NCBI GenBank assembly: GCA_018894105.1
Contig: CM032131.1
Coordinates: 5,730,501-5,794,500, forward strand
Source of the DNA: Jacaranda mimosifolia
Taxonomy: Eukaryota > Streptophyta > Magnoliopsida > Lamiales > Bignoniaceae
Direction: 5' to 3'
Length of the DNA stretch: 64,000 bases
Below the pieces are notes generated by a model. It saw only the letters and a program-made list of their open reading frames with translations. It searched no databases and had not been told where the DNA came from. This document shows, piece by piece, positions 46,890-60,291 of the stretch. A program made the translations under genes and the position numbers. Numbering within the stretch: position 1 is the first letter of the stretch; each line of letters starts with the position of its first letter.

Positions 46890-46897
46890 TTTTTAGG

Positions 46898-48588
46898 GAA
46901 TGCACATGTAGATGAAGAAAGAATGTAAGAGTATTCGCTATGGGTAAAATTTTTGATACTATATACAATTTTATATTCAGGGGTTGTTAAATGAACTCAC
47001 ATATATGTTATTACAATAACTATGTTTTGTGGTGCTTGATTTTTTCAATAATTTTTAATTTGTGATTGTATTTTAGTGAATACTAAGTGAGAGTTAGGAC
47101 ATTAGAGATGCATAAAATTGTAAAGTTTGAATAGTGTATAGTTCTACAAGTACTAAGGAGAAAAATAAAAATTGGAATGATATATACAACGTCATAGGAA
47201 TTGCACTTGCTGATTTAAACAACAATGGTCTTTAGGAGATGGGAAATTTGTTAGTGGTCCCTTTTGTTTGTTTCTATTGCTCCTTATACTTCGACATCTA
47301 CTAATGTTAATCTTTCGAACCAACTAAATTGCCTTCAACTACCATAGCTTGCAATGATAAGGAAAATAACAAAGTCTAGAAACAATGTGGACAACATTAC
47401 AGAGATTTTGCTCCGCGATCTAAACAACAGCAATCTTTTAAAGAGGATAATAGTCTTTCTTTCCCTATTTCCATTGCTCCTTATACTTTGGTATTTACTA
47501 ATATTTAGACTTCATAACTAACTGAACCCCTACCAAATGCTATGAATTTTATGGATTACTTATTTACGGTAATTATTAATAATTATAAATCTTGTAGGAC
47601 TTTTTTTTCAATTATAAATTGATGTATTTATTTCACTTAGAAATTGGGTCTCCTTTTTAAAAATGCCATTTGAAGGAGACAACACATTAGTTGTGCCATC
47701 AATGTAGCATTTGTCACATCACTCTCATCTCAATGAATTTTCGAGATGATCAAATATGTTAACACATTGGGAATTACATTTACAACTAATTGCTTGTGTC
47801 TTTTTTTTTTTTTCCCATAGAGAAACTCCATGATTTTACAATTGTAGTGGTTGAGTTTTGCTACCTCCCATGGTAATTAATTCAATTTGTATAATTTATT
47901 TGCTACTACATTGAGAGTTGGTAGTCACTTAAAATTGACCCTCAATATTGTTGAAAAATCAAGGAGTTTATATTGTTAAAGTTAACGGCCAGATTTATTA
48001 TAAGTTGAACTCTTTCAATTCTTTTGTGGAACTTCAAAGCAACTAAATTTATTTTTTCTTGTGACAGAATATTTCTATTTATATTGCGTTCTTATCCAAG
48101 GTTAAACATAAGAATGTATAATCTACCACTCAAGGAATAGATTGTTGCAACTTGGGGTGAAACTACTAATGATCCTCGAGATATGAAAGGGGTATAAAAG
48201 TGTGTACCAAAGACAAGAAAAGTCATTCAATCAAATATAATTATGGATGTTACGGTCCGTTATAATATTCACTATTACTTTTATATAGAGAGTCTAGATG
48301 GCATACTGCTCTAAAACCTAAATGAGATTTGACAAATAGAAGGTCTGGATGTAAAGGTACCAAACTTGTGCAACCAGCATCAGCTCAATATGCCAATGAC
48401 ATAGTACAAACAGAAGAAGAAGGTTTGCACTTTCGCCTTTTTCTATATTTTTAATTACTAGAAAGATGCACATGTGTTGCATGTGACTTATTAAGCTTTT
48501 ACGTTTGTTTGCTTTATAAATTGTGTTTGTTATAATTTTTGTGAATCTAATATTCATTTTCTTCGCAATATCTAAATACTTTGAGGTA
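46898..48588. other. AT-rich intergenic DNA with one degenerate duplication
   Basis: A sentence with aaacaaca(a/g)caat, then cattgctccttatactt and acatctactaat-like text occurs at 47215-47305 and again at 47418-47503, about 203 bp apart. No gene recognised. Confidence 0.5.
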
Positions 48589-48597
48589 ACGATTATT

Positions 48598-49376
48598 GGG
48601 TAAAATTCATTTTAGCCCTATGCACTCAAGTCTTGTCTCATTTTACTCCCTTGTACTTTTAATTGCGCCATTTTGTCTCCCCATACTCTCAATTTCACTT
48701 CAAGTGTTCAATTTCATTAAATTTCCTTGATCTCCTTGATACCATTAAGTTGTTTTCTTTTATTAAATGACTAAATTGCTCATAATCTTTTACTTTCATG
48801 CAATTAACAAATTAAACTTGTGTCCACCAAATTATTTTCCATACATTTGTAATATGGATTCAAGAACTTCACTTTTATGTCAAATATATAAAATATTTTT
48901 TAAAATATATTTGGATTTAAGAGAGAATTCGGGTCAAATAGAAGCAAGGTTTTGTGTTGTTGATTATTAAATCTTGATTTTACTTGGAAAAGATGGTTGG
49001 GAGCATTGAGGTTGCAAGCAATAACTCATACTCATGAGATGGGACAAAATTGAGAGATCTTTTGAAAAATCTTGGTGTGGGGCAAGTGCCTGGGGCAGAT
49101 TGCATTCCATTTCTAAAGATTTGAAGAACAAATTTATTGATTGATATAAGAAAGAGTAGTTGGAAGAGTTCTTGACAAAACATGTTGAAGTAGGGGCATT
49201 TTAGGTATATTGGTATGAAATATGGTGATCTAATAGAAATTAAGGAGATTTTAATTAACATAGTTGAACAATTGAAACAAAATTAAGAGTACAAGGAGAC
49301 AATGTGATGCAATTAAAAGTATAAGAGGATAAAGTAAGAAGAAGTCTCAGTAGAGGGGGTACAATGGATTTTACCC
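48598..49376. mobile_element. MULE-type MITE with long TIRs
   Basis: The left arm (48598-48760) begins GGGTAAAATTCATTTTAG, and the right arm (49216-49376) reversed begins GGGTAAAATCCATTGTAC; both continue with acttttaattgc, ttgtctcc and similar words. A 9-bp duplication, acgattatt (48589-48597) and atgattatt (49377-49385), matches 8/9. Nine-bp duplications and long TIRs fit Mutator-like elements. No transposase inside. Confidence 0.85.
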
Positions 49377-49385
49377 ATGATTATT

Positions 49386-50250
49386 TTATTACAATAAAAG
49401 TCTAACTTTATCTTCAACTCTTTTCTTCTTCTTTTGTCTTCTTTAATTCTTTCAATGTTTTGTCATCGTCATTGGAAATTTGGATATTATTTTTTTATTT
49501 TTTTTCTTGGTGATCTTTCTTTCCTTGCTTGATGTCTCTTCTTTTTCACTCAAGTGATGTTCTCCAATTTCAATTAAGTCATTCTTCCTTGAAATACAAC
49601 TTGATGCCATTAACATCCCCTTTCTTATTTGAGGTTGTACTGTTTATACTTTTTGTGCTACCATCAGTTCTTTGTTGGTTGTTGAATATTGTTACTCAAA
49701 ACAATAAAAAAGCATAACCTGATAGATGTTTGTACTCTTAATACTCTGTAATGCTTTGATTCATTTTCTCCATAGAAAATAAATTATGTCAATAATTCCT
49801 AAATATTTTATGTCACTTTTATTTCTTAAAAAAATAAATAAATGGTTCTAAAGGATGAGAATAATTATTATTTATTCTATTGACTTTTGATATTCATTTC
49901 TTAGCACCCTATGTAGATAGCTATTGTATTCTTAAATAGTGTAATAATTGCGCTTTCTCCTTTTTTTGTGATATGTAAGATAAATCTGTGCTTGAAACTA
50001 ATTCCATATTTCATTTCACATAAGTAAATAATTTTTTTGCTCTTATTTTTGTGTATATATTTTGTCACCTTGGTATTGTTTTCCATTTTCATTGTTGCAT
50101 GTTTTTTCTTCAATCTTCCAAGTTGATAAGATGCATTTATTGCATACATCATATTATAGATTTTTAAATTTATCAATAATACCTTTAAAATAATAAGTTG
50201 CATCCTGTAAAAATAATATTAAGTATTTAAATTTTTTGTATGGTATCGTC
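49386..50250. other. AT-rich intergenic DNA
   Basis: No gene or repeat seen that I can support. Confidence 0.4.
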
Positions 50251-51291
50251 AGTAACACCCCTAAAATTAGGTATTTTGGAAAATAAAAATTGATAAAATC
50301 AAGATTTTTATTGGTCGGATTTTAGGGCTTAAAAAATAAATGAAAATGACTTGATTACAAAAATTTTGAAAGTTTTGGGGTCAAAGTGAAAATAAGCAAG
50401 ACTTGATTGGATCAAATTTTTAAAGTTTTGGGGGTTGCATGGCTAATATTCTTGGTCAAATGGGTCAATTTTTAGGCACTCAACAATTATGGGGCTCAAT
50501 TGAAGAATTGACATCTTGGAGTACCTAATTGGAACCCAAGCAAACCTTATGGGGGCCAAAACCTAATTTTTGAAAGTATATTTATATCTAGCAAGGCAGC
50601 TCCTCCCCCCTTTCTTCTCCATTTTCACCTTGCACCACCGTCTTCCTCAACCTTCCCTTCATCAGTATTTTTTCGGCCAGTTCGAAATCAGCCAAACCAA
50701 ACCAACCATTCCCTTCTCCCAACCCCGGCGAACTCAACTACGCTCGAAACTCCCAAAATCTATTGATGGAGCAACCAAAAAATGGAGCTCTGAGAAGACT
50801 CACGACGGTGGTGATGGGTTTCCACTTCCCGACGACTGAAGCTTCGGTCTGAGAGATGGGTCGTGATGGGTTTCGCTCAAGGAACATCTCGGTGCCCTCA
50901 ATTTCATGAACCAGACAGCGACAGAGTAGAATTGAAGCATGATGGTGCGCGGTGGCATTGAGCAAACCAGCGACATTTTTTGGCCAATTGAAGGCTTTTC
51001 TAGCGGGATTTGATAAAATTGTTTGGGGAGTTTGCTTAATTGAGCTGAGAGGTTTCGATTGGTGGGGGATTTACTCATCTCTGATGGCGGCAGACTACAG
51101 CGCAGTGGTGATCTGAGGACAGTTTCTTCCTCTCATCGCGGCGATCGCAGTGGTGCTTTCGGTTCATTATTTTGGGGTCTCGATTGAATGTTTTAAGGTG
51201 ATGATTGGTATTAGGTTTAAGGTTTTTTGTACCATTTAAATTCTTGTATTTTTAGATGACATGATTCTAAAGTGTATCTAGTAATGAGGAT

Positions 51292-52405
51292 TAGGGTGTA
51301 CAATCGGTTTTAACCGACTGAACCGAACGGTTCGGTCGGTTAACCGAATTTTTCGGTTTTTTCGGATGCAAAACCGAAACCGAACTGAAATGTTTTCGGT
51401 TCGGTTTCGGTTAAAAACCGAACCGGTTTTTTTTTTTTTAAATGTTTTTTAATTTTTTATTTTTTACCAAAATAAAAAAAATAAAAAATTGAGATTTTAC
51501 CTTTTTATAAGTTTTCCATTTATCATTTCATTATGAAACTTTACTTATTCTTTTTTTTTTTTTTCCAAGAATCAAGATCAACGAATCGAATAATATTTTT
51601 GCTCCAATCTTTGACCTTTTTTTCCCCCTCTTGGAATCAAACTTTTCCTTGATAGCTAGCATAAACATTAAACAATAAGTTCGAATTTAGATTAAAATTT
51701 ATTTCAATATTTTGAAACTTCATGTGTTTTCAAGAGTCAAGACAAGTACGAGGAGAAAAAGTTTAAATCATAAATCACAAATTCAACCACAATTAAGGAC
51801 TTAAGGTAGTAGGTAGATGACTAAATGGTATGTTTCTTTGACATATATCATGCTCAAGCTCAACCCCACGTCTCCATCAATAATAACAAATAAAAATTTA
51901 AGTTAATTAATTCATATTATTAAATTAAAAAAAATTAAAAACTTTTTTAGCTTGATAATTTCTAAAATATTAAAAAGAGTGCAAAATTGAAAATTATATT
52001 TTTCAGAGGAGAATGAAGTAGATATATTCATAATTTGATGAAATAAACATTAGATATATTCATATTAAAAAGAGTACAAAGTGCCTCGATGCTCCATTTC
52101 TATTAATTAACATAATCCTAAAAACTTAAAAGTACATAATTACACTTAAACTGAAGCAAAAAAATAAATAAATAAATAAATAAAATATAAAAAATTGGTT
52201 CGTTAAAACCGAACCAAAAACCGGAAACCAAAAACAGAAAATTTTCAGTTTTCAGTTCGGTTCGGTTAAACCAAAAAAAAAAAATTGAACCGAACCGAAA
52301 ATCGAAAATTTTAAAAACAAAGAACCAAAACCGAACCGAACCTAGTTCGTTTCGGTTCGATACTTTCGGTTTTCGGTCGGTTTCGATTTTTTCTGAACAC
52401 CCCTA
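51292..52405. mobile_element. Non-autonomous hAT element (GGTTCGG/CCGAACC word repeats)
   Basis: A perfect 8-bp target duplication, atgaggat, flanks it at 51284-51291 and 52406-52413. Ends are TAGGGTGTACAATCGG and, reversed, TAGGGGTGTTCAG. Within about 140 bp of the left end and 200 bp of the right end, cggtt, ggttcgg, aaccga and ccgaacc recur densely in both orientations. The centre is AT-rich and non-coding. Confidence 0.9.
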
Positions 52406-53327
52406 ATGAGGATACTACATAGATGGATGTTGTTCGGATTCTTGGACCTGAATTTGCATCGAATTATGATAATTTGGGATTTATTAAGTTTATTATGTAA
52501 GAAAAACCATAATTTTGTGAATTTATGGGATTTAAACCTAAGTGGGAATAATCAGGATAATTAAGATATCTGGACCGTTTATTTTGATTTGGGATACCGA
52601 TATAAGGCCAAATATGTAATTGAGGACTAGTTTTTGTTCCGTTATTAGACTTGATATGAAAATTGGGATTATTTTGGCAATAACGACTTTATTAGCCATT
52701 TTGGGCCGATAGTACCATTTAAGCTTTAAAACTACTATATTAATCAAGTAATTAGTGATTTTAGGCTATTAATGACAAGATTGTAATTATTGGAGATTAA
52801 TAAGGATTTTAATTGTGGATTTATTCTTATGGTTAGGTGACGAAGAAGTGGCTCCAGCGGATCAGTAGATTGTCGATTGTGGTTGAAATTTTATGAGACT
52901 ACGGAGGTGAGGGTCTACCATTCTGGCCTTTTTTATATATATCTAATCTTGTGGAATGACCCCTGTGTGGGTTCAACTTGATTGTATTGACTGCTCTTGA
53001 TTGATTGAAATCGCACTCGCTTGAGTACTTGTTCTTGATATTGGAATTGTTATTGCCCGCGTGTTCAATTGTTATATATTACCTAATACTTGTCCCCAAT
53101 GAGGGTTAATTCATGATCCTATTATGATATGATTTGTTCTTGTCTGTTCTGGCGCCCATAACTCTTGTCTATTATCTGTATAGATCTGTTATCTGTTCGG
53201 TCTGTTATCTATCTGATCTATTATCTGACTACATGTTATTTGTTTGTCCTATTATCTGGATATATGTTGGGAAATATGTATCGATTGATTGATATCTGTT
53301 ATATGCGTGGAGATATGTTAGCTGTAT

Positions 53328-53595
53328 GTTAGGGGCTTTTCCCTAAGTATCGGCAATACCGCTAGAGGCATTTCTCTGGGTATCAGCAATTGTGTTTGGA
53401 CCGAGTGCCAATCTCAGTGGAATGCTAATATATACTTGTACATGTTTACGGTACGTTAGGGGCATTTCCTGAGTATCGGCAATACCACTAAGGACATTTC
53501 CTTGGGTATCAATAGTGAGTCAGAGGCGTTTCCCTCGGCATTTGCATTCAGCGATGAGTCAGGGGTGTTTCCCTGGACATCAAAAGTACTTGTTT
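53328..53595 (+). repeat. Short tandem repeats within the large solo LTR
   Basis: About six copies of a 30-38 bp phrase of the form aggggcatttccctgggtatc, then ggcaatacc, starting near 53330, 53363, 53457, 53490, 53521 and 53558, with other sequence between the second and third. Confidence 0.7.
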
Positions 53596-54446
53596 GGTTG
53601 GTATCAGGAGAATCAGATATGCATGTTTCATTCTGACCTGTTGGATTGCATATGATTTGGGCTTGTTTTGTTTGATTGTAACCGATTGTTTGCATCCTAC
53701 TCGTGGAGCAATAAGGATGATGTAGCTTCTTGGTTTAAGTTGGGCTGTTGACCAAGCCAAACGAGCCGTCTGCATTTCCTCCCAAACTGTAATCGATTGA
53801 GATGGACCATTCCTCCTGATCAGAATTGATTGAGACGATATTGGGCCTTTCGAGCCGACAGTTACAACCTCGAGCTAGTACCTACTTGAACTCCTGAATC
53901 CGTTCATGCTTGTTTATGAATTTGTAACTGCCTTTTTCTTGATACATTCTTGTACTGTATGTTATTTGACGATCTGTTGGGTTGATTCTTCCTCGACAGA
54001 TCCCCATTGTTGTTCTCATGTTTATCCCTCACTAAGTCTTTGGACTTAGACACAACCCCCCCTCCCCCGTATTCCTTTGGCTTTCTCAGACAGGTTTAAG
54101 TGACGGATATGGACTCCTAAATTGGCCTGGAGAAATACTTTTGTAATAGAACAGGTGCTTGTGTATATTGAGCTCTCTTGAATGTTAACTTTGGTTTTGA
54201 GACGATTTGATATATCAGGACTAATGTGGAGGACTTCAGGTCTATACATGTTATGTTAGATATAAGAAGTTGAATCATGAAACCTCTTTAAGTGCTTGTC
54301 GTGTTAATTAAGTTTGAAATTCGGCTGCTTTTGATAAGTTAAGTTGAAACGTTTTGGGCCTATTGCTTGTTTATGGATTAAGATTTAAGTCTGAATTGAG
54401 TGGTGCCTCAACTAAGGGCGATCCCAAATGGGGGCGTTACATTGTC

Positions 54447-57400
54447 GATAGTTAATCTTTGTATATTACTTCAGGCAAGTGCTTTTGCTATTTTCATTCT
54501 CCACTTCATTGTTTCTCATATAGTTTGAGTGAATATTATTTTTTCTTAACCTACAAAATATTAAAAATAAATAGATATATTCTTTAAAATTAAATTTGTG
54601 TAGCTTGTCTTTTTAGTATTATTGTTTCATATACTTCTTATAGTCGGGATGAATCTACTCCTTCATATGTTGGTTCTGTTTTCAATATTGACACTAATGT
54701 TGTTTGCAGTTGCAATTACCTCATTACAAATTTATTAGATTATAAGTATTTCTTTTGTTTTCTTGTTTGAATAAATAAACATTTTCATAATATAAAAATA
54801 CGTAAATATAATTTTGCTATAACATTTGCAATTGCGACAAATTGGATTTTGGTGAAGATTTTTTGTTGTAATTCTCTTCCTTCATAATTTGTCAAATCTT
54901 GTCAAAGGCTGACTATGATAAAATAAAATATGTTTAATAAAAGACAATATTATTAAAATTAGTTCACTCTTTCATTAGATCTATAGGTAGTATTGTTGCA
55001 TTATTATATGTTATTTATTCTTTGTCCATTATTATTATTTCTCTTACATCTTTGAGTGCTCTTCTTGATGTGAATGTTGTCTTGGATTGCTGGCTTTGAC
55101 AACATTCCATAAAAATTTGCAAAAGTAATTTATGCTTATGATTGCTTCCTTATGACTAATTTACTAATTAGTCGTAATTTACAAAAATATTTTATACCAA
55201 CATGTTTCTTCTTAGGTACTTTTATGTGATCAATATCTTTGAGGTTCACAAAATTGTAGTTAAGCTTCTCTTCACATGTTGGTTTATCAACTTCTTTTTA
55301 TATATTTGTATTTATTTTTTAGTATCAATTCAATTTGTGGATGTGCATTAATATAAATTGGGTTACACTTTTCAACAATTCCATTAGAGATTATGCATGT
55401 TTATATAGTGAAAATAAGGTATTAACTGTTGTGCATAAGAAACAATATTTCATGCAAATTTCACCAAATTCATATAATCAAATATGCAAATAACCATAAA
55501 ATATTTAAAATAATATAGATACGAAAATGTAAACGGCTGGCCTGTAGGAGTCACGTCACTTGACGCTGTCCTAAGATCGTGATGGCCTCCCCTCCGTGCA
55601 GGTACTGGCAGCTCACCACCACCCCAAGATAAAACCCAAAAGGTCACAACCGGCATCTTCTATTATGAGCACGATCACAAGAAGACTGGTGAACAAGACC
55701 TTATCTAGTTGCCCAAAATTTATATATCAAATTAGAAGAATATTTAGATAGTAAGAATGCATGAAGATGAGAGAATGGTGTGTCTTACATAGACTCTTAG
55801 TGCTTAGGATGACTAATGCAATTGATGAGAATAAAACCAAATTAATGCATTGTTGGGTGTTACAAAGTAATGGGGATGTTACAAAATTAAAAAGGTAGGT
55901 TACACCTTTAAATGAGAAATTTTGAAAATGTTATTTGAATTTTGAAGGTTTAAAACTTCAATTCATAACATTAACTTGCTGGAGGTCATCATTGAACATC
56001 ACCACTCTAATTATTGTAGCCTACAGATGTTTTTCCTTTTTCTTTTTCTTTTTCTTTTTGAATTTATGTACTTCTGTTTTGTTTTATTGTACAACTTTAT
56101 TGTCCATCATTATCATATTTTTCACTCTTGATGAAAATTTACTCCGCAACTTATTACAATTCCAACTCGTAAAACTTTTAATTAAAGCTTCCATGATTTT
56201 TTATTTATCTCCAATCCTCTAATTGGTATACTTAGATTCTCTGGCATAAAGTTGTTCTTTCAGCATAAGTGGAGGTATAAAAATTAAAAACACTTGAAAA
56301 TTTTTTAAGATAATTGGGGACTACAGTCAAAATAAATGTTGAGGAAAGAATAATTTTATGTTAATCCAATTAACTTATCTATTATAACTAAAACTTAAAG
56401 TTCGTTACTAAATAAATTATCCTTTTATATAAAATGAGTATATTCCATATTTTAATAACTTATACTTCGATAATTTTAATGATTAAAAGTTATTATTCGT
56501 GCCTTGGTGTGAGACAAGTGATACATAAAGTAGATACATTAAGACCATCTAATAAGTGTATGTTTAAAGTTAAATAATTTAATTAAACAAAAATATTAAG
56601 GTTAATTTTTCAACAAAAGAGGTTAGATATTTTTATCTTTTATTTTAACTTATATTTTTATTCCAATAACAATTTAATTTTTATCTAAACAAGGTAGTTT
56701 ATAATTTAAGTTATGAAGAAATTAAGAAATTAATTTTTCATGCCTAATAATCTTTTTGTATTTCATATATAATAACTTTATTTCCAGTTGAAATATATAT
56801 TCTTAAATTTATATTTTAATTAAAAAATTATCTCCTTAATAACTTATAATTTTAAATACATATAATCTTTTAATAATTTATATTTAATATTTTCACCAAT
56901 AAATATACAAAGCAATTGTGATTATCTTAGATATTATAATTCGCTCAAAAAACTTTACAAATTACCTGGTTACATGTTTCTTATAAAAAAAGTAATATAC
57001 CTATTTTTATAGAATACCGAATCATTATTTTCTTGGTGAAAACGTTTAAAATTTGATAAATGAGTAATTTTGCATTGGCTGATATGTAAGTCTTAAATTT
57101 ATCAGAAGTTTTTTTCAAATTTAATTATTTTTAAGATAATCTCTTTTAAATATGCAAAATATATTTGGATAAAATCATATATTAAGAATATAACTAATAT
57201 TTTAATTTAAATTTAAAGTATATTATAAATATGGAGATTACTTCTCATCACTTCTGTAATTTCTTAATTTTATTTTTATATTATCAAAGTTTTTGAAAAA
57301 AAAAATAAATAAATAAATTCTCAACAGTTAACACGATATAAAGAATTCATTCTCAAATATTTGAAGCAAGTTTCTTACAGGCTATACAAATTTATTATTG

Positions 57401-58845
57401 ATATAGTTGAAACTTTTAAAAGCTTGAACACATAAAAATACCTAGTGACGCCATTCTTATGTTTTGAGTACATTAATTTGCATATTTTTTATTGTTTATG
57501 TCATATACCTTCATTTTTATATTTTTCTTTAATAAGAATTTACAAAAGAACATTTTATATATACATAATATTTGATAAGAATAATATTAGATCAATAAAG
57601 TTTTATTGAAACTAAGAATCATATTAAATTATTTGTGACAAAAAGTGTTATGATAACCTCTGCATTCTTAACAAGATTATACTAAAGATATTTTATAGTC
57701 AAAAAATAGTTTGCTTATATATCATTTTTAAAATATATACTTTTATATATGTAATTTAAATTATATTAAATAAAAATATTTTGCTACATCATTTATTACA
57801 ATTTTATTAATTTTTTTAAATTTCAATCATTTTAAGAATCTATGTATAATCTATAGATTTAAAGTTAGTTACTGTTATACTCTATAATTTAGTCAAGTTA
57901 TATACATTATCTTTGAGTGTTAGCATTTTTGAATGAAATATCAATTTTATGCTATTAAGTAATGACTTTAATTTTTGAAATATTAAAAAGAACTTTTTGT
58001 TATTTAATTACTTGAAGCAAAATGAATATTATAAAAAAGTAAGAATTTTTTTGAATAATTAAATTTATTTTAAATGCATTGATTATATAGTAAGTAATTT
58101 TGTTTATATGAAGAGACACTTCAATGACAAAATGTGGAAATAATTTATAAATTATTTGAAAGTTTTATAAATACTTCAAGATTCATTCAATTTTTTTGTT
58201 ATCTATTGAAGTTCTTCATTATTCATTCATCAAGACATCAAAATTTCAACTATTTCTTAGACAGGAAATACGCATTTCAACCCCCGGGAGAAACAATGAT
58301 AAAGGAGTCAAGAAATAAGGGGAATATACTAATTAAAAATTTACCAAAAGTTAGAGTTTTATTCATAATTTTATTTAATAAAGTTTATTTTGGCATATTT
58401 ATTTTTAATTTAATACTTATTTTATTTGTACAAATTTTTCATGAACACTCATGATTCAAACATACAAAAAATAAATGAATAAAAAGCTTGCAATTTTCTT
58501 AATTAAGAAAATCCAATTGATGGTAAATATTGAGAAAAAGTGGAAAAAAAAAAGAAGAAAGAAATGATGGATAGATGAAAACTAGACAGAGGCAAAATAA
58601 TTTACAAGGCAATTTTATATTAGACACACACACACAGAGAGAGTTAATTAGGAGAAAGTAGCCAAACCTACTTCGTCTTTAGGAATCAGTCCCTTTTTTT
58701 TTTTTTTTTTTGTATGCACTCCCCACTTCAAAATTCATTTTTGGATTCACTCTCCACTTGAGTCAAAAAGATAAAAACAACCCTAAGTTGAAACTAAAAT
58801 CACAAAAGGCCTTCAAATAAATTATACCAAACACGTTTCTCTTCA
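54447..58845. other. Long AT-rich gene-free region
   Basis: Visible items are only a GC-richer island at 55530-55660, a (TTTTTC)n tract at about 56030-56058, a short (CA)n(GA)n at 58623-58641 and a poly-T at 58695-58714. Open frames are short and compositionally simple. I see no gene. Confidence 0.5.
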
Positions 58846-58963
58846 GTTGCCATGCCCATTTCATGTTTTTCTTCCGATCGATTTTCCTCCATCTTGCGAT
58901 CTGTCTTGCCATTTGCTTTCTTCGCTCAAGCTTCCAGCTTCTTCTCGTGTTGTTTTCGATTTC

Positions 58964-59225
58964 GATTTTGCTACTTCTCGCTCTCTCTGCCAAGCCATAT
59001 TTTTTGTTATTCCTAAAGACCCAACAAGAAAGGTTCATCTCTATTTACAAAGATGAAGAGGTAATTTTTTTAATTAAATTCCGGTTTCTCCCTCCGTTCC
59101 TTTTGTTTTCAATTTTGCCACTTCCTAATCTCTCTTCCAAGCCAATTTTTGTCATTCCTAAAGACCCAACAAGAAGGGTTTCATTTTCACCCCCATTTGC
59201 AAAGGTGAAGAATTTCTTGAATTAG
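58964..59225 (+). repeat. Imperfect 147-bp tandem duplication
   Basis: gattttgctacttct..ccaagcca, then cctaaagacccaacaagaa, then tttacaaagatgaag at 58964-59056 is repeated at 59111-59215 with small changes. A 120-codon frame spans both copies (58863-59225); it is hydrophobic and rich in Leu/Phe/Ser and I do not consider it a convincing gene. Confidence 0.7.
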
Positions 59226-60291
59226 ATCTTTGTTATTTTCTGTTTTAATGTTGAATCTTCATCAAAAAAAAATTTGTTTTTATTCTTGTTTTAATTTTAT
59301 ATATACTTAGTTTTACTTATTGTGCTTGATTTTGTTACTAAATACTCGATTCATCCATATTTATATATTTTTTTAAAAAATTATTTAATTGTGTTCGTAT
59401 TTGAAGAAGTAATATTGATCCTTTTATTTATTGCTTTAATACTTATTTCAATCAGTACATATTTAATTTTAGTATTTATATTCATATAAAGTATAATGTA
59501 TGGTAGTTATTTTGTTGAGTAAATTTTAGAAATATTTTTACTGTTATGTTAATGAAGGGATGTTCGAATCTATAATTCATACTTTGATAGTTTTATGTTA
59601 GTGATTGATAATTGTATAAATGTAGTATTACCTACGCATAAATCTAGTGTTAAACTATTAAATTTCAATATGTCCATGTGTAGTACTAAATTTTGAATGT
59701 TCTACAAAATTAATATTCCACGGGTGAGATAATGGAAATGAAATCATTGATACTACAAAGGTAAATTTAAATACTTTAAAGTCTGATATTTTCTACTTCA
59801 TCTCTTTGTATAACTACTGAATTTTGTATAAGTAATATTGTATAAGTTCTTTTTAGTACTAAATTTATTGATAAAGAACACAGTATGCTATTATTTTTAG
59901 TACAAGTTACATATCTTATAAGAGAAGGGTGTTATTGTTATCTGTGGCAATGTTGGTATTGAATGTGCTGCAAAACCCCTCAGTGAATTTCGAGGAAGAA
60001 CAAATTATAGAGGGTGCAATGTCATATTTGACAGACAACATAAGATTATTGATTCCTTTTTATCTAAGGATAATTTGGAGTCATAATAATTTATTACTTA
60101 TTTTCATTTCACATTAATCTAATGATCTCCTAATTGACATTTTAAATTCTTTTGAATGTCATTATTTAGCATAGAATAGGATATCAAGTACATAAAACTG
60201 ATATGATTCTGAATATGAGCATGACTTGTTTCATTCTGATATAATATGAGGGTGACTTGTTGCATTCTGATGCAATATGAGGATGGCTTTC

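Larger units (their letters stand above)
50251..54441 (+). mobile_element. Large solo LTR (Tekay/Del-like ends) with a nested hAT element
   Basis: Begins (a)gtaacacccc and ends ggggcgttaca, the paired termini of chromovirus-type plant LTRs; the first T of TG is changed. Flanking 5-mers tcgtc (50246-50250) and ttgtc (54442-54446) match 4/5. A TATA-like box (tatatttatat, 50577-50587) lies about 330 bp in. A hAT element (51292-52405) is inserted; without it the LTR is about 3.07 kb. No pol coding lies inside. Phrases such as gaccgagtgccaatctcag near 53399 are familiar from such LTRs. Confidence 0.7.

Noticed and set aside
58863..59225. A 120-codon membrane-protein gene
   Set aside because: Low-complexity hydrophobic composition, spans a tandem duplication, no family features or splice context.
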